A DNA stretch of 64,000 bases from G020348185 sp964525045 (GTDB taxonomy: Bacteria > Nitrospirota > Nitrospiria > Nitrospirales > UBA8639), in assembly GCA_964525045.1 (NCBI GenBank), contig CAZGFD010000003.1:175821-239820 (forward strand), written 5' to 3'. Below are positions 55,609 through 64,000 of the stretch, one piece after another. A program made the position numbers and the translations under genes. The notes below the pieces were generated by a model that did not search any database, was not told the DNA's origin, and was given only the letters and a program-made list of their open reading frames with translations. The stretch's first letter is position 1; each line of letters opens with the position of its first letter.

Positions 55609-57099
55609 TTACCGATACCAGAGTTCAAATTGTTCCTTTAATTCCTCGTCACTTAAGTCCGAGAAAAAGGTATCCGGGAGCCCAACATATCGAGGTGGGC
55701 GCGAGGACGATGAGGAAAACCGGGAAAGCACCGCATTGGCAATAAGTTGGTAGTATTGGGATCCCAGGTGACTATCATTCCAAAATCCGACCGGAATGGG
55801 CACATCTCTCCGGGTAAAACAGGATGCCGCGCCTCCCCGCTCAATTCGTCCTTGAGTATCGTCGATACACCGTTCACCGATTGTTCGGAAGTAGCCGCGC
55901 CGAAAGCCAATAAAAAATGAGTCGGCCGATTCCCGGATGGGGGTTTGAATATCCACATAGCCAATTCGGTTGTTGTTGAACTCTTGTATACGGTTTTGCA
56001 ATGAATTATTAAACATGGCCAACAATTCGGCAAATGCCGCGGCAACGGCATGTCTCGCTAGCACCCCCTCGACATCCGCCATATCCAGCAACGTCGGAGT
56101 GATCCCAAGATTAAATTGGCCGATGACCAGGATATTTTTGGCGCCTAAATCAAGCAGGGCATTCACCCCGGACAAGGGATTGGCCTTTCCGGCAATTTCA
56201 GAGGGAATCGTAACGTTCAAGGCAACCAGAAAATCCTCAAATGTGCTGTCCCCATTGACAAAAGAGAGAAACGCCACTGAGAGATCGTTCGCACCGGTGT
56301 AGATTACATAAAGTGTCTGATCATTGACCTTTACCCGTCCCGCGGCTTTATCGGCCTCAAATATTTCGATCTGTTTGCGCAATCCGGGAATGATGATAGT
56401 GTCCCGAAGATCCCTGTTGGCCACTCCATCAGTTTCACTTTGGGTCGTGCGGTAGACATTTTGGGTATTGAACACCGAATCTTGCAATGTTTCACCGGGA
56501 AGGGTGCAGGTTGCAAAAGGCATTTGATCCCAATTAGCGCATCCACTACCCGAAAGCGCGCCACCGAAGGCATAATTCACTGATTGCCGAATACTGACAT
56601 CGCGAAGGGGCGTGGTAAATTGTTCTACCCACGGACGATAATCGGCCCTCGAGGCCACCAATGATCGCAAAATTGCGTTATACATAAAATACTGTGTCCA
56701 ATTGACGGAACGAAATTTCCTCTGCACGCATCCTTCCTGAGTGGAGCATAATTCCAATTGGTCCGGTAACGTTTGGGTCAGGAAGAAATTGCCTCCATTG
56801 GTAGGGGGAAACAGCAGAGCTAGTCCCGGGAGAATCCGATCTCGCAAGGGATTGAGGGGATTGGCAATGGGCACATAGAGATTCGTAAACAACCCGTCCC
56901 CCGAGGTATCACCCTCCAACGTTAAGCTTTCTGGGAAATTGCCGAGATCAGTCAGACTATCTCCAAAAAACATGACATTGGAAAAATCCCGTTGGTCAAA
57001 GATTCCTCCATCCTCAGCCGCCCCAGCAATCAGGGGAACGAGGCCGGAGCACAGGCACACCATTAAAAGAGACACAATCAATTTTTTTTGATTCGTCAT
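55609..57099 (-). CDS. Secreted GDSL-family esterase/lipase
   Basis: A 496-residue exported esterase. Counted from MTNQKKLIVSLLMVC, a signal peptide ends at IAGAAE. Block I is MFFGDSLTDLGNF (catalytic Ser48). IYTGANDLSVAF gives block III with Asn, and WNDSHLGSQYYQLIANAVL near the end gives block V with the Asp-His pair. The large insert between blocks I and III is typical of outer-membrane or secreted GDSL lipases. The start at 57099 is preferred over one 96 bases upstream because of the signal peptide. Confidence 0.87.
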   Translation of the reverse strand: MTNQKKLIVSLLMVCLCSGLVPLIAGAAEDGGIFDQRDFSNVMFFGDSLTDLGNFPESLTLEGDTSGDGLFTNLYVPIANPLNPLRDRILPGLALLFPPTNGGNFFLTQTLPDQLELCSTQEGCVQRKFRSVNWTQYFMYNAILRSLVASRADYRPWVEQFTTPLRDVSIRQSVNYAFGGALSGSGCANWDQMPFATCTLPGETLQDSVFNTQNVYRTTQSETDGVANRDLRDTIIIPGLRKQIEIFEADKAAGRVKVNDQTLYVIYTGANDLSVAFLSFVNGDSTFEDFLVALNVTIPSEIAGKANPLSGVNALLDLGAKNILVIGQFNLGITPTLLDMADVEGVLARHAVAAAFAELLAMFNNSLQNRIQEFNNNRIGYVDIQTPIRESADSFFIGFRRGYFRTIGERCIDDTQGRIERGGAASCFTRRDVPIPVGFWNDSHLGSQYYQLIANAVLSRFSSSSSRPPRYVGLPDTFFSDLSDEELKEQFELWYR

Positions 57100-57526
57100 C
57101 AATAATCCCCCATGGTTAAATATTTCATTCTTACTTTTAAAAAATATCTGTTGGCCGAATTTCCCCCAATGAACATGAAAAATTGAAGAACTCATTTCGG
57201 ACTATGTGACCATTTCTCCTAAAAGCAACTATTGACTGTAAATTGAAACGGAAGTGTGTCATAGTTTACCGCTTTGTTCAATCATCGAGGCGGTCCAATA
57301 TTGCATAGATCTACATCGCACCGTTATGTAAAGTCCGTGCTGTCTAAGAGGACGGTGTCTCGGGCAACAGGTGCCATGATTCAGCCATACGTTGGATTTT
57401 ATGTATTTCAAATGAAAACTGTAGGTAGGCCATACTGATGTATTATTTCCAGAAACGTTTCTAGAATTGAAGGAACGCTGATCTTGGAGTGTCGCCGCAA
57501 GGGGTGGGTAAAATGAGGGGAGCGTA
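57100..57526. other. Intergenic region upstream of the secreted esterase
   Basis: About 430 bp, AT-rich; it presumably contains the esterase promoter on the minus strand. The frame in front of MTNQ is open but not credible as coding. No other feature was identified. Confidence 0.4.
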
Positions 57527-57751
57527 GTGAAACCGTCAAATGAATTCGAACAGATCTTTCGCAGTGATGTAAGCGATACCTTGGTTCGAAAGGGTGTTAA
57601 ATATACCTCTCATCCACTTTCACCTCACCAGTTAATGGCAAAACATCCCGGTTCATGGCAGATCGCCCACGATGGCACCTACCCAAGTTGTGACGGGCGG
57701 GAGGTAGTGGGAGAGATGGTCTTCGGGCTTTTGGGGGATAGGTTGGTCTAG
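57527..57751 (+). CDS. Possible small hypothetical protein
   Basis: A 74-codon GTG-started frame, KPSNEFEQIFRSDVSDTLVR, with GGGGAG seven bases upstream. It has no recognisable domain and no homologue within the window. Could be a short gene or a chance frame. Confidence 0.25.
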   Translation: MKPSNEFEQIFRSDVSDTLVRKGVKYTSHPLSPHQLMAKHPGSWQIAHDGTYPSCDGREVVGEMVFGLLGDRLV

Positions 57752-57794
57752 CCGCTCCAGTCAAGTCGGGAGAGGAAAAAGGCCCGTTTTGATA

Positions 57795-58361
57795 TCATGC
57801 GGGTGGATCGGTGGGTTTAGTGAATTGCTGTAACAGGCCCTTCACCCGGTCCCTAATTTCCCTCGCCTCGCCCTCCAATTGAGGTTGTTTACTACTGCCA
57901 AACCGAAGCGTGATATCGGTCATTATAGCCACTATGTCTTCCAGCTTTTGTTGTGAATCAAGCGTATCAAGCAAGGATGTTTCTTGTTGCTCGATGTCGG
58001 GCCCAAAATCTGACGGCTCAAAGACCTGCCGCAGTTCCAGCGTCGCGCCATCTTCCATCGGAGCCCGTTTTGCCCACTCTAACGCCTCGGCCTTAGACTT
58101 CACCTTCCAAATCCAGAATCCGCCGATAGGTTTCCGGGGTTCCGTAAAAGGTCCATCGCTGACCCTCGTTTCTCCATGACCGGGGAAATGCACTTGAACA
58201 CCTTTTGAGCTCGGCTGAAGCCCTTCACCGCTCAACAGCACCCCCGCTTTTACCAGTTCCTCATTGAACAGGCCCATTTTGGCTAGCAATTCGGCTTCGG
58301 GCATCTGTCCTGCTTCGTACGCTTTGGCGTTTCCCGGATAAACCAGAACCATAAATCTCAT
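57795..58361 (-). CDS. YCII/DGPF-domain protein with an added C-terminal module
   Basis: A 188-residue protein. The N-terminal YCII-related (DGPF) domain, residues about 1-118, has RFMVLVYPGNAKAYEAG, VSDGPFTEPRKPIGGFWI and LELRQVFEPSDF. The C-terminal module (about 135-182) has KLEDIVAIMTDITLRFG and EAREIRDRVKGLLQQF, a helical segment also found as the separate gene at 58467-58670. YCII domains are often linked to ECF sigma factors, but none is seen here. Confidence 0.83.
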   Translation of the reverse strand: MRFMVLVYPGNAKAYEAGQMPEAELLAKMGLFNEELVKAGVLLSGEGLQPSSKGVQVHFPGHGETRVSDGPFTEPRKPIGGFWIWKVKSKAEALEWAKRAPMEDGATLELRQVFEPSDFGPDIEQQETSLLDTLDSQQKLEDIVAIMTDITLRFGSSKQPQLEGEAREIRDRVKGLLQQFTKPTDPPA

Positions 58362-58466
58362 GTTAACTCCTTTTATTTATTATCCGCCCGGACATCGAAA
58401 ATATTACCATGATCATTCGCCCACCAACCCTCCTCCTCGACGGGGCGGAGTGCTTCGGGGTGGGGA

Positions 58467-58670
58467 TTACCCTTTTGGATCAATGGTGGTGGTGTTTAAT
58501 TGACCTGAAAGACTGCTTACTCGATCTCTGATAACCCGAGCCTCGGTCTCCAATTCTGATTGCTGGATTTGGCCTAAACGAAGGGTAATTTCGGTCATCA
58601 TGGCCACGATGACTTTCAGCTTATCACTGAGAATTATTATTTCTGCTTGGGCATCGATTTTCTCACCCAT
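58467..58670 (-). CDS. Small protein homologous to the YCII C-terminal module
   Basis: A 67-residue product starting MGEKIDAQAEIIILSDKLKV, with AAAGGAG seven bases upstream. VIVAMMTEITLRLGQIQQSE and EARVIRDRVSSLSGQLN match the C-terminal part of the YCII protein 105 bp downstream. The two genes are on the same strand and may be one operon. Function unknown. Confidence 0.7.
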   Translation of the reverse strand: MGEKIDAQAEIIILSDKLKVIVAMMTEITLRLGQIQQSELETEARVIRDRVSSLSGQLNTTTIDPKG

Positions 58671-58786
58671 CGTTTTCTCCTTTGTTGGTTTTCGCTCATT
58701 TCTCCGCAAGGCTTAAGTCTTTTGAATCGGCCCCCGCGGGAGGGAGGGAAGGGATTCCATTCAAAAATGAAAATACTATTAAACTC

Positions 58787-59173
58787 TTATGGAAAAGATG
58801 AAATTGAATTCGATTTAGGAGAAGCAATTCCCTCTGATGGAAAACGATTGGGATCAAATCCATATATGGCGTAGCCTAAATCAATGATTTGATCTCCCGA
58901 AGACCAAGAAATGCATTTTCCAGGTAATCGAATGGGAACGTTTTGAAATGGCCAGACAAAACCGGGGACCCCTTTTCCTGAAATATCAGCAAGAAGGTTA
59001 TCGGAGAGAAGTTGATGGTCATCTTCACTTGGCTCGGGAGGAATGTTAACACCACCCGCTCCGATTTCATTTAATTCTTGATCGGTCAGGGAGTCGACTC
59101 CAAAGGCTGGTGAGATAATACACATGGATCCTGGGACGGCAAGGGAAGGAACAGTCCAATGGGAGAGTATCAT
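58787..59173 (-). CDS. LSD-family secreted protein D
   Basis: A 128-residue exported protein. After a hydrophobic N-terminus (HWTVPSLAVPGSMCIISPAFG) come DSLTDQELNEIGAGGVNI, the family motif, and LLSDNLLADISGKGVPGF with VWPFQNVPIRLPGKC. It lies outside the island, about 9 kb from the tRNA. An AGGAGG site lies about nine bases before its start. Confidence 0.75.
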   Translation of the reverse strand: MILSHWTVPSLAVPGSMCIISPAFGVDSLTDQELNEIGAGGVNIPPEPSEDDHQLLSDNLLADISGKGVPGFVWPFQNVPIRLPGKCISWSSGDQIIDLGYAIYGFDPNRFPSEGIASPKSNSISSFP

Positions 59174-60166
59174 GGCAAGACCTCCTAAAGTTTAAGGCTT
59201 AGTGCCTTACTAAAAAAAGCGTAACATAATTCGATCGTCTCAGCCACCGGTGATACCAAAAAGTATAAAGTGAGTAGCAACATCTATTTCACCCCCTCCC
59301 GTAGCACGAACGTGGCAGCGACTAAGGGCCACCCCGACTTCCAGAAATTAAGCGATAATTTGCTCAAAAGATTACTTTTTTGTTCCCATCGTTCCTCTTT
59401 TAAATTTGATCCAAATTTCTCTAAAAAGGAGTGGATCACTTTAAGAAGGAAAGGTCAGTTCTACTAAAACTTGAGACCGAAAGATCCAATTTTCTTGAGA
59501 ACTAGACCGTGGCACAGGATACCAAGAGGACATTTTTGATCAACATGTACGTGCGAGAACTTTCGTATCATGACAATTAACAAGAACCCGAAATTTGGAC
59601 CTCTTTACCCCCAACCAGATTTATTCTCCCCCGAATTCTATATGATTACCGGCTTGTCTATCGATCGGTACAAAATGGTTTGGGCTATACGGATGAACGT
59701 ATCGGCCAAATTTTAGCCAAGTTGGCATCGGTCCGTGACCTGGAGCTACTTCGACTTAAATCAGTACCCATCCAAATCCAACCAACACTGCATCTAGCCC
59801 ATTCGCCTCCCCAAAAACCTCATTTTGAAAAATTCTTTGGCGTTTTTTGAGCCATGAGGCTCCGTTTTTCTTCAATTAAATAATAAATAGCTATCTACCC
59901 TCTTATTCGAGGCGGGAACGGCGATTTTTTTTATTTTTTTTCAGACCTCTAAAGTTTCATATCAAATCAACCGAAAAGCCTAATTATAAGGATTACGAAA
60001 TCGAAATGGATGCTCCATTGGTACTCAAATAAGGGAGGGGACAAGGTGTCAGAGTAAAAAGATGGGGTTATCCCCGGTAAGACCGATGTTCTGGTGAAAG
60101 AAAAAGACCGTAAAAAGTACAGCACCCCGCAAAACTGATTCGTAATTGATTTTTTAAGATCGGAAA
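59174..60166. other. Nearly 1-kb stretch without a confirmed gene
   Basis: A hairpin (AAGGC and GCCTT around TTAGT) lies in the 5' region of copy D. A plus-strand frame at about 59580-59850 without an ATG reads ILYDYRLVYRSVQNGLGYTD and RIGQILAKLASVRDLELLRL, which looks protein-like and may be a relic. The T-rich run near 59,920-59,945 has no supported terminator stem. Confidence 0.35.
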
Positions 60167-63100
60167 TTGGAACAAAAGAGCGAAGAAATCCCACTGCGAA
60201 AATCATTGATATTTACGTTGGTCTTCTGTGTGACCTTGTTCGGCTTGGCCGCTATGGCGGATTCCCAAAATCGAACCGGCACTCAATTAGGGACTTCCTT
60301 CCTTAAACCTACCCTGAGTTTTGAGGCCAATATAGGGCAAGCTGAGGCCCATGTTCATTATCTGACCCGTGGCCCCAGCTACGGCGTCCAATTGACGCAA
60401 ACCGAAGCGGTCTTGGTGTTACACCGCCCACTTGCTCTTCCTCCACCCACTTTGAAAGAAGTGGGTCTTCATCCGGCCCCAAATGCTCATGAGTACGCCA
60501 CCCTTCGGTTTCGTTTTGTTGGCAAGGACGTGCACTATTTTGACCCTCATGGGCTTGGTCAGCTCGAAGGGAAAAGTCATTACTTCATTGGCAATGATCC
60601 CGCACAGTGGCACACCAACGTCCCGCATTATTCGCAAGTCCTCTATCCAGACATCTACCCTGGCATTGACCTCCTCTATTACGGACGACAGGGCCAATTA
60701 GAATACGACCTGATCGTCGCCCCCGGGGCCAATCCCGAACAGATTCTTCTGGAAATTCAGGGAGCCCAACGCCTCACGGTCCAGCCCGATGGCTCGCTCC
60801 ATATTGCCACACCCCACGGCACACTTCTCCACCACCGCCCGGTTATTTATCAGGAACTCGACAACGGCCGGCACCTTATTGAAGGCGCCTATCACGTCCA
60901 CCATCCTCATCACGTAAGCTTTGATATCGGGACTTATGATCCAACTCGCCCGCTCTATATTGATCCGGTTTTAATTTATGGCTCGTATATTCAATCCAAA
61001 GGCCTGCATGGCTTAGCCATTGATGAGAATAATGCCATTTATCTCACCGGGGCCGCCCTCCCCTTGTATTCAGCCGACATTAATGCGCTCGAACAAGACC
61101 CTCAGGGGTATCTGGATTTGTTTGTTTCAAAATTTAATGCCACCGGCACCCAATTGCTTTGGTCGGCCTACCTGGGAGGAGCATGGGACGACCAAGGCCG
61201 AGACCTGGCCGTTGATAAAAACGGAAATGTCTATGTCGTAGGGGTTTCGTCATCCCTCAATTTTCCTATCGTCAATCCCCTGCAGTTTGACAGTGCCATT
61301 AAGCCCGAAAATTCGGGTCTGGCTAATTCCGGCTCCTATGACCTCGTCGTCATCAAGCTGAATGCGCAGGGCAGTGCACTAAAATATGCCTCCTATCTCG
61401 GCGGCTGTGGAGAAGATGGATTGTTCGGCAATCTCGCCATTGCCCTCGGAGAAGAACAAGAAGAAGATGTCGCGCCGGACACGCCCAAGAAGATCACTGT
61501 GTATCTCACGGGGGCCACCAATTCACCCGACTTTCCCCTGGTCGATCCTTTCCAACCGACCTACGGCCGAACCCTTGACACTTTTGTCACCAAAATCAAT
61601 TCCACGGGCACGGCTCTTGTCTATTCCACCTTCTTGGGGGGCACCGATAGTGACATCGCCGGAGACATCGCCGTCGATGAAGACGGGCATGCCCACATCG
61701 TCGGCACCACCTTTTCCGTGAACTTCCCCACTCGAAATGCCGTCCAGGACGAAATTGGGCAAAGCGAAGTTCTCGCTACCCCAACCCCCAGTGACATCTT
61801 TGTCACGAAATTTCAGTCAGACGGGCTCGACGTCGTTTACTCCACGTATCTCGGAGGTAATAGGGAGGATGAAGGCTATGGCCTGGCGCTCAATCGATTC
61901 GGGGAAGTGTTTATCACCGGCAGTAGCCGCTCAGATTTTTTCCCGGGAGCCGAGGCACGGCCCCCTGGCTTCCGACGAGGCGATGCCGATGTCATTGTGA
62001 GTCAATTCAGTGCTTCTCCGGGCATCCTGTTGAATTCCGTCAGAGTCGGCGGAAGTGCAGATGATACCGGCTTCGCGATTGCCCTGGAAGACGAACGCCA
62101 GGCCTGGGTCACCGGACGTACGGCAAGTGGAGACTTTCCCGTTACGGTGGGCGCGCCCCAGCCATTCATCGGCAAACTCATCACAGGGGATGATCCGGAC
62201 GTCCCTCTTGGAGACCAAGTGGTCAGCACCATCGATGCCTTTGTATTTACCCTGACACGAAGAAGCGAGACACCCACCTTTTCCACGTATCTCGGAGGAA
62301 ATGGCCAAGACGAAGGCCGCGCCATTGGCGTCAGATTTCTCGAAATCCCCCCTGGGCCAGCCGAGCTCACCAGTACCCTCGTTGTCGGGCGCACTTTCTC
62401 CACGGATTTTCCCCGAACAGCCGCGCACCACCTCCTCCCCTCCGGGGGATTTTTAGTCGATTTTCTCGAGTCCGACGTGCCAGAGGATCAGGACGACCGG
62501 TTTCCCTGTCCGCCCTTTTGCTTTCCCATCGCCCTACCAAATCCTCCCTTCCTCACACAAAGTTTTCCACCCATTACCGCCGATCTCACGATCACGATCC
62601 AGGATACCCCCGATCCGGTCGGAATTGGAGAGCCCCTGACCTATACGATCACCGTGACCAACAACGGGCCCCACCCCGCCAGAAACGTCATTGTCACCGA
62701 TGTCCTCCCGCCCGAGTTTCGCCTGGCCACGTCCTCGCCGATTGCCAACACCTGCCTGAGGGACCTGCAGAATCAAGCCATCGTATGTTTCTTAGGAACC
62801 TTGGATGTCAATGCCCAAAGCACCATCATCCTCTCCGGCATTCCCCTCGCCTCCTCCTTTCACGTGCGCAACACTGACACCGGTGAAGATGACCTCATTA
62901 AAATGCCCAATCACGCCAGTGTGTTTAACGATCTGCCCGATTTCAATTACAGCAACAACAGCGCCGCCGTCTTCACGGAAATCATTGACCCCAACGCGCA
63001 AACCCTCACTAGCCCACTGGCCGACCTGTCCGTCATCAAAAATGATCTCTTTCTTCGGTTTAACTTCGAAAAAAATGAAGTGGAAATTGTGGCTCCGGAA

Positions 63101-64000
63101 GACCCCGATCCCATTACCACCGCCACGGTCGGCCGGCCCTTTCTCTACAAAATTACCGTGGCCAACGCCGAGGAAGTGGCGATCACCGTCATTGAACGAG
63201 ATGAAAATGGCGATCCCATTCATGATGACAATAACCAACCCATTCAACGGGTCGAGGTCGTCCCCACTAGCGCCGCCGCCGATGTCATTCTCACTGATCT
63301 CCTTCCTCCTAATCTCACGGTGGGCTTTGTGGACATCGATCCTCCTCAAGGCGTTTGCCTGGGAATTCCCGACTTTCGATGTTTTTTAGGCAGTCTCGAC
63401 CCTGGAGCGGAAGTCACCCTGACCGTTTGGGTCATCCCCAGCAGTCCCGACGAAATCGTCAATGGCGTCCTCGTCACCACCAGCACCACCGAACCTCCGG
63501 AGCGGACCCCCAATACGGACACGGAAGGGACCGTCATCCAAATTCCCCAAGCGATTGAAGCCGCCGATCTTCAAGTCACCTTTACCGATGAAGAAGAATT
63601 GGTGTTAACGGAAGAAGACGAACGAGATGAAGACGAAGATCCCCCCGATCCGATCGATCCGGATCAGCACACGGGCCGGGGCGAAGTGACATGGAAATTA
63701 GAGGTCCTCAACGCCGGCCCGGATAAAGCCCTCAATGTCCTCGTGACCAGCCGCATCAATCCCATGAAAATTTCGGGGCTTCCGCCTACCACCATTACGC
63801 ATTTCGACAGTATTCCTCCCTCGCCCCTCGAGGTTCGGGCCAGTGCAACTGGCACGGATACCGGTATTCGTCACTTTCAACCCCTCAAGGGTGAAGTGAT
63901 TACCGAAGATAACATTGACACGAAATGTGAGAACGGCAAAACAACGGAGGGAGAGGAATGTGAAGTTGACGGCCGATTTGAGTGTACCCTGTGCAAAGAG
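60167..64000 (+). CDS. Second giant DUF7948/SBBP/DUF11 surface protein (runs off the window)
   Basis: The frame is open from the TAA at 60155 to the window end. TTG 60167 (or TTG 60206) gives a basic start and signal peptide FTLVFCVTLFGLAAMA; the first ATG (60254) would remove it. The N-terminal DUF7948 region has GKSHYFIGNDPAQWHTNVP and EYDLIVAPGANPEQI. SBBP-type repeats follow (YSTFLGGTDSDIAGDIAVDE), then DUF11 domains (DLTITIQDTPDPVGIGEPLT, DLSVIKNDLF). A very acidic linker (EEDERDEDEDPPDP) lies near 63620. The protein is homologous to that at 30723-34583, with more divergent repeats. Confidence 0.87.
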   Translation, partial: MEQKSEEIPLRKSLIFTLVFCVTLFGLAAMADSQNRTGTQLGTSFLKPTLSFEANIGQAEAHVHYLTRGPSYGVQLTQTEAVLVLHRPLALPPPTLKEVGLHPAPNAHEYATLRFRFVGKDVHYFDPHGLGQLEGKSHYFIGNDPAQWHTNVPHYSQVLYPDIYPGIDLLYYGRQGQLEYDLIVAPGANPEQILLEIQGAQRLTVQPDGSLHIATPHGTLLHHRPVIYQELDNGRHLIEGAYHVHHPHHVSFDIGTYDPTRPLYIDPVLIYGSYIQSKGLHGLAIDENNAIYLTGAALPLYSADINALEQDPQGYLDLFVSKFNATGTQLLWSAYLGGAWDDQGRDLAVDKNGNVYVVGVSSSLNFPIVNPLQFDSAIKPENSGLANSGSYDLVVIKLNAQGSALKYASYLGGCGEDGLFGNLAIALGEEQEEDVAPDTPKKITVYLTGATNSPDFPLVDPFQPTYGRTLDTFVTKINSTGTALVYSTFLGGTDSDIAGDIAVDEDGHAHIVGTTFSVNFPTRNAVQDEIGQSEVLATPTPSDIFVTKFQSDGLDVVYSTYLGGNREDEGYGLALNRFGEVFITGSSRSDFFPGAEARPPGFRRGDADVIVSQFSASPGILLNSVRVGGSADDTGFAIALEDERQAWVTGRTASGDFPVTVGAPQPFIGKLITGDDPDVPLGDQVVSTIDAFVFTLTRRSETPTFSTYLGGNGQDEGRAIGVRFLEIPPGPAELTSTLVVGRTFSTDFPRTAAHHLLPSGGFLVDFLESDVPEDQDDRFPCPPFCFPIALPNPPFLTQSFPPITADLTITIQDTPDPVGIGEPLTYTITVTNNGPHPARNVIVTDVLPPEFRLATSSPIANTCLRDLQNQAIVCFLGTLDVNAQSTIILSGIPLASSFHVRNTDTGEDDLIKMPNHASVFNDLPDFNYSNNSAAVFTEIIDPNAQTLTSPLADLSVIKNDLFLRFNFEKNEVEIVAPEDPDPITTATVGRPFLYKITVANAEEVAITVIERDENGDPIHDDNNQPIQRVEVVPTSAAADVILTDLLPPNLTVGFVDIDPPQGVCLGIPDFRCFLGSLDPGAEVTLTVWVIPSSPDEIVNGVLVTTSTTEPPERTPNTDTEGTVIQIPQAIEAADLQVTFTDEEELVLTEEDERDEDEDPPDPIDPDQHTGRGEVTWKLEVLNAGPDKALNVLVTSRINPMKISGLPPTTITHFDSIPPSPLEVRASATGTDTGIRHFQPLKGEVITEDNIDTKCENGKTTEGEECEVDGRFECTLCKE

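Noticed and set aside
59270..59467. Plus-strand 65-codon frame
   Set aside because: Weak start context and no recognisable feature; left as part of the gene-free stretch.

Overview
The window is a bacterial chromosome segment of moderate GC. Gene content and style (gatCAB operon with panD, DUF7948/SBBP/DUF11 surface proteins, an alginate-export-type porin, an O-antigen-type ABC exporter) suggest a Gram-negative bacterium, most likely Nitrospirota (Nitrospira-like). That placement is an impression from gene content, not a proven assignment.

Region 1 (1-5.7 kb, minus strand) is housekeeping: radC, then gatC, panD, gatA, a DUF948 protein, a YtxH protein, gatB and the start of eno. Region 2 (6.2-24.4 kb) is a cell-surface polysaccharide locus. 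It holds a GT4 glycosyltransferase, an initiating sugar-phosphate transferase, GT2 enzymes, several methyltransferases, an SGNH-type membrane protein and a Wzm/Wzt ABC exporter whose ATPase has a C-terminal extension. Its centrepiece is one long gene split by a 100-N assembly gap. It encodes a methyltransferase, a coiled coil of perfect 14-residue units and two GT2 domains, which resembles a chain-length ruler. Two decayed copies of one IS3-family element flank a membrane-protein gene in this locus.

Region 3 (24.7-30.5 kb) is ordinary core: rsmD-coaD-aminotransferase-FmdB, an SGNH esterase, an OmpH/Skp-like chaperone, a rhodanese and a YdjM-like membrane protein. Region 4 (about 30.65-49.95 kb) is best read as a 19-kb genomic island. 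An intact tRNA-Arg(UCU) lies at its right end beside a tyrosine integrase that carries a stop codon, and a diverged copy of the 3' half of that tRNA lies at its left end in the same orientation. Its cargo includes a 1.3-kaa SBBP/DUF11 surface protein, small secreted proteins, phage-like relics, a visibly GC-richer glycosyltransferase block (39.8-44.8 kb) and ribbon-helix-helix-like proteins. It also carries three members of a secreted family with an LSDxELDxVGAxG motif.

Region 5 (50-64 kb) holds envelope and secreted proteins: a DUF1579 protein, an aldo/keto reductase, a right-handed beta-helix protein, an alginate-export porin, a secreted GDSL esterase and a YCII protein whose C-terminal module recurs as a separate small gene. 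It also holds a fourth LSD-family gene and a second, incomplete DUF7948/SBBP/DUF11 protein that starts from a non-ATG codon and runs off the window.
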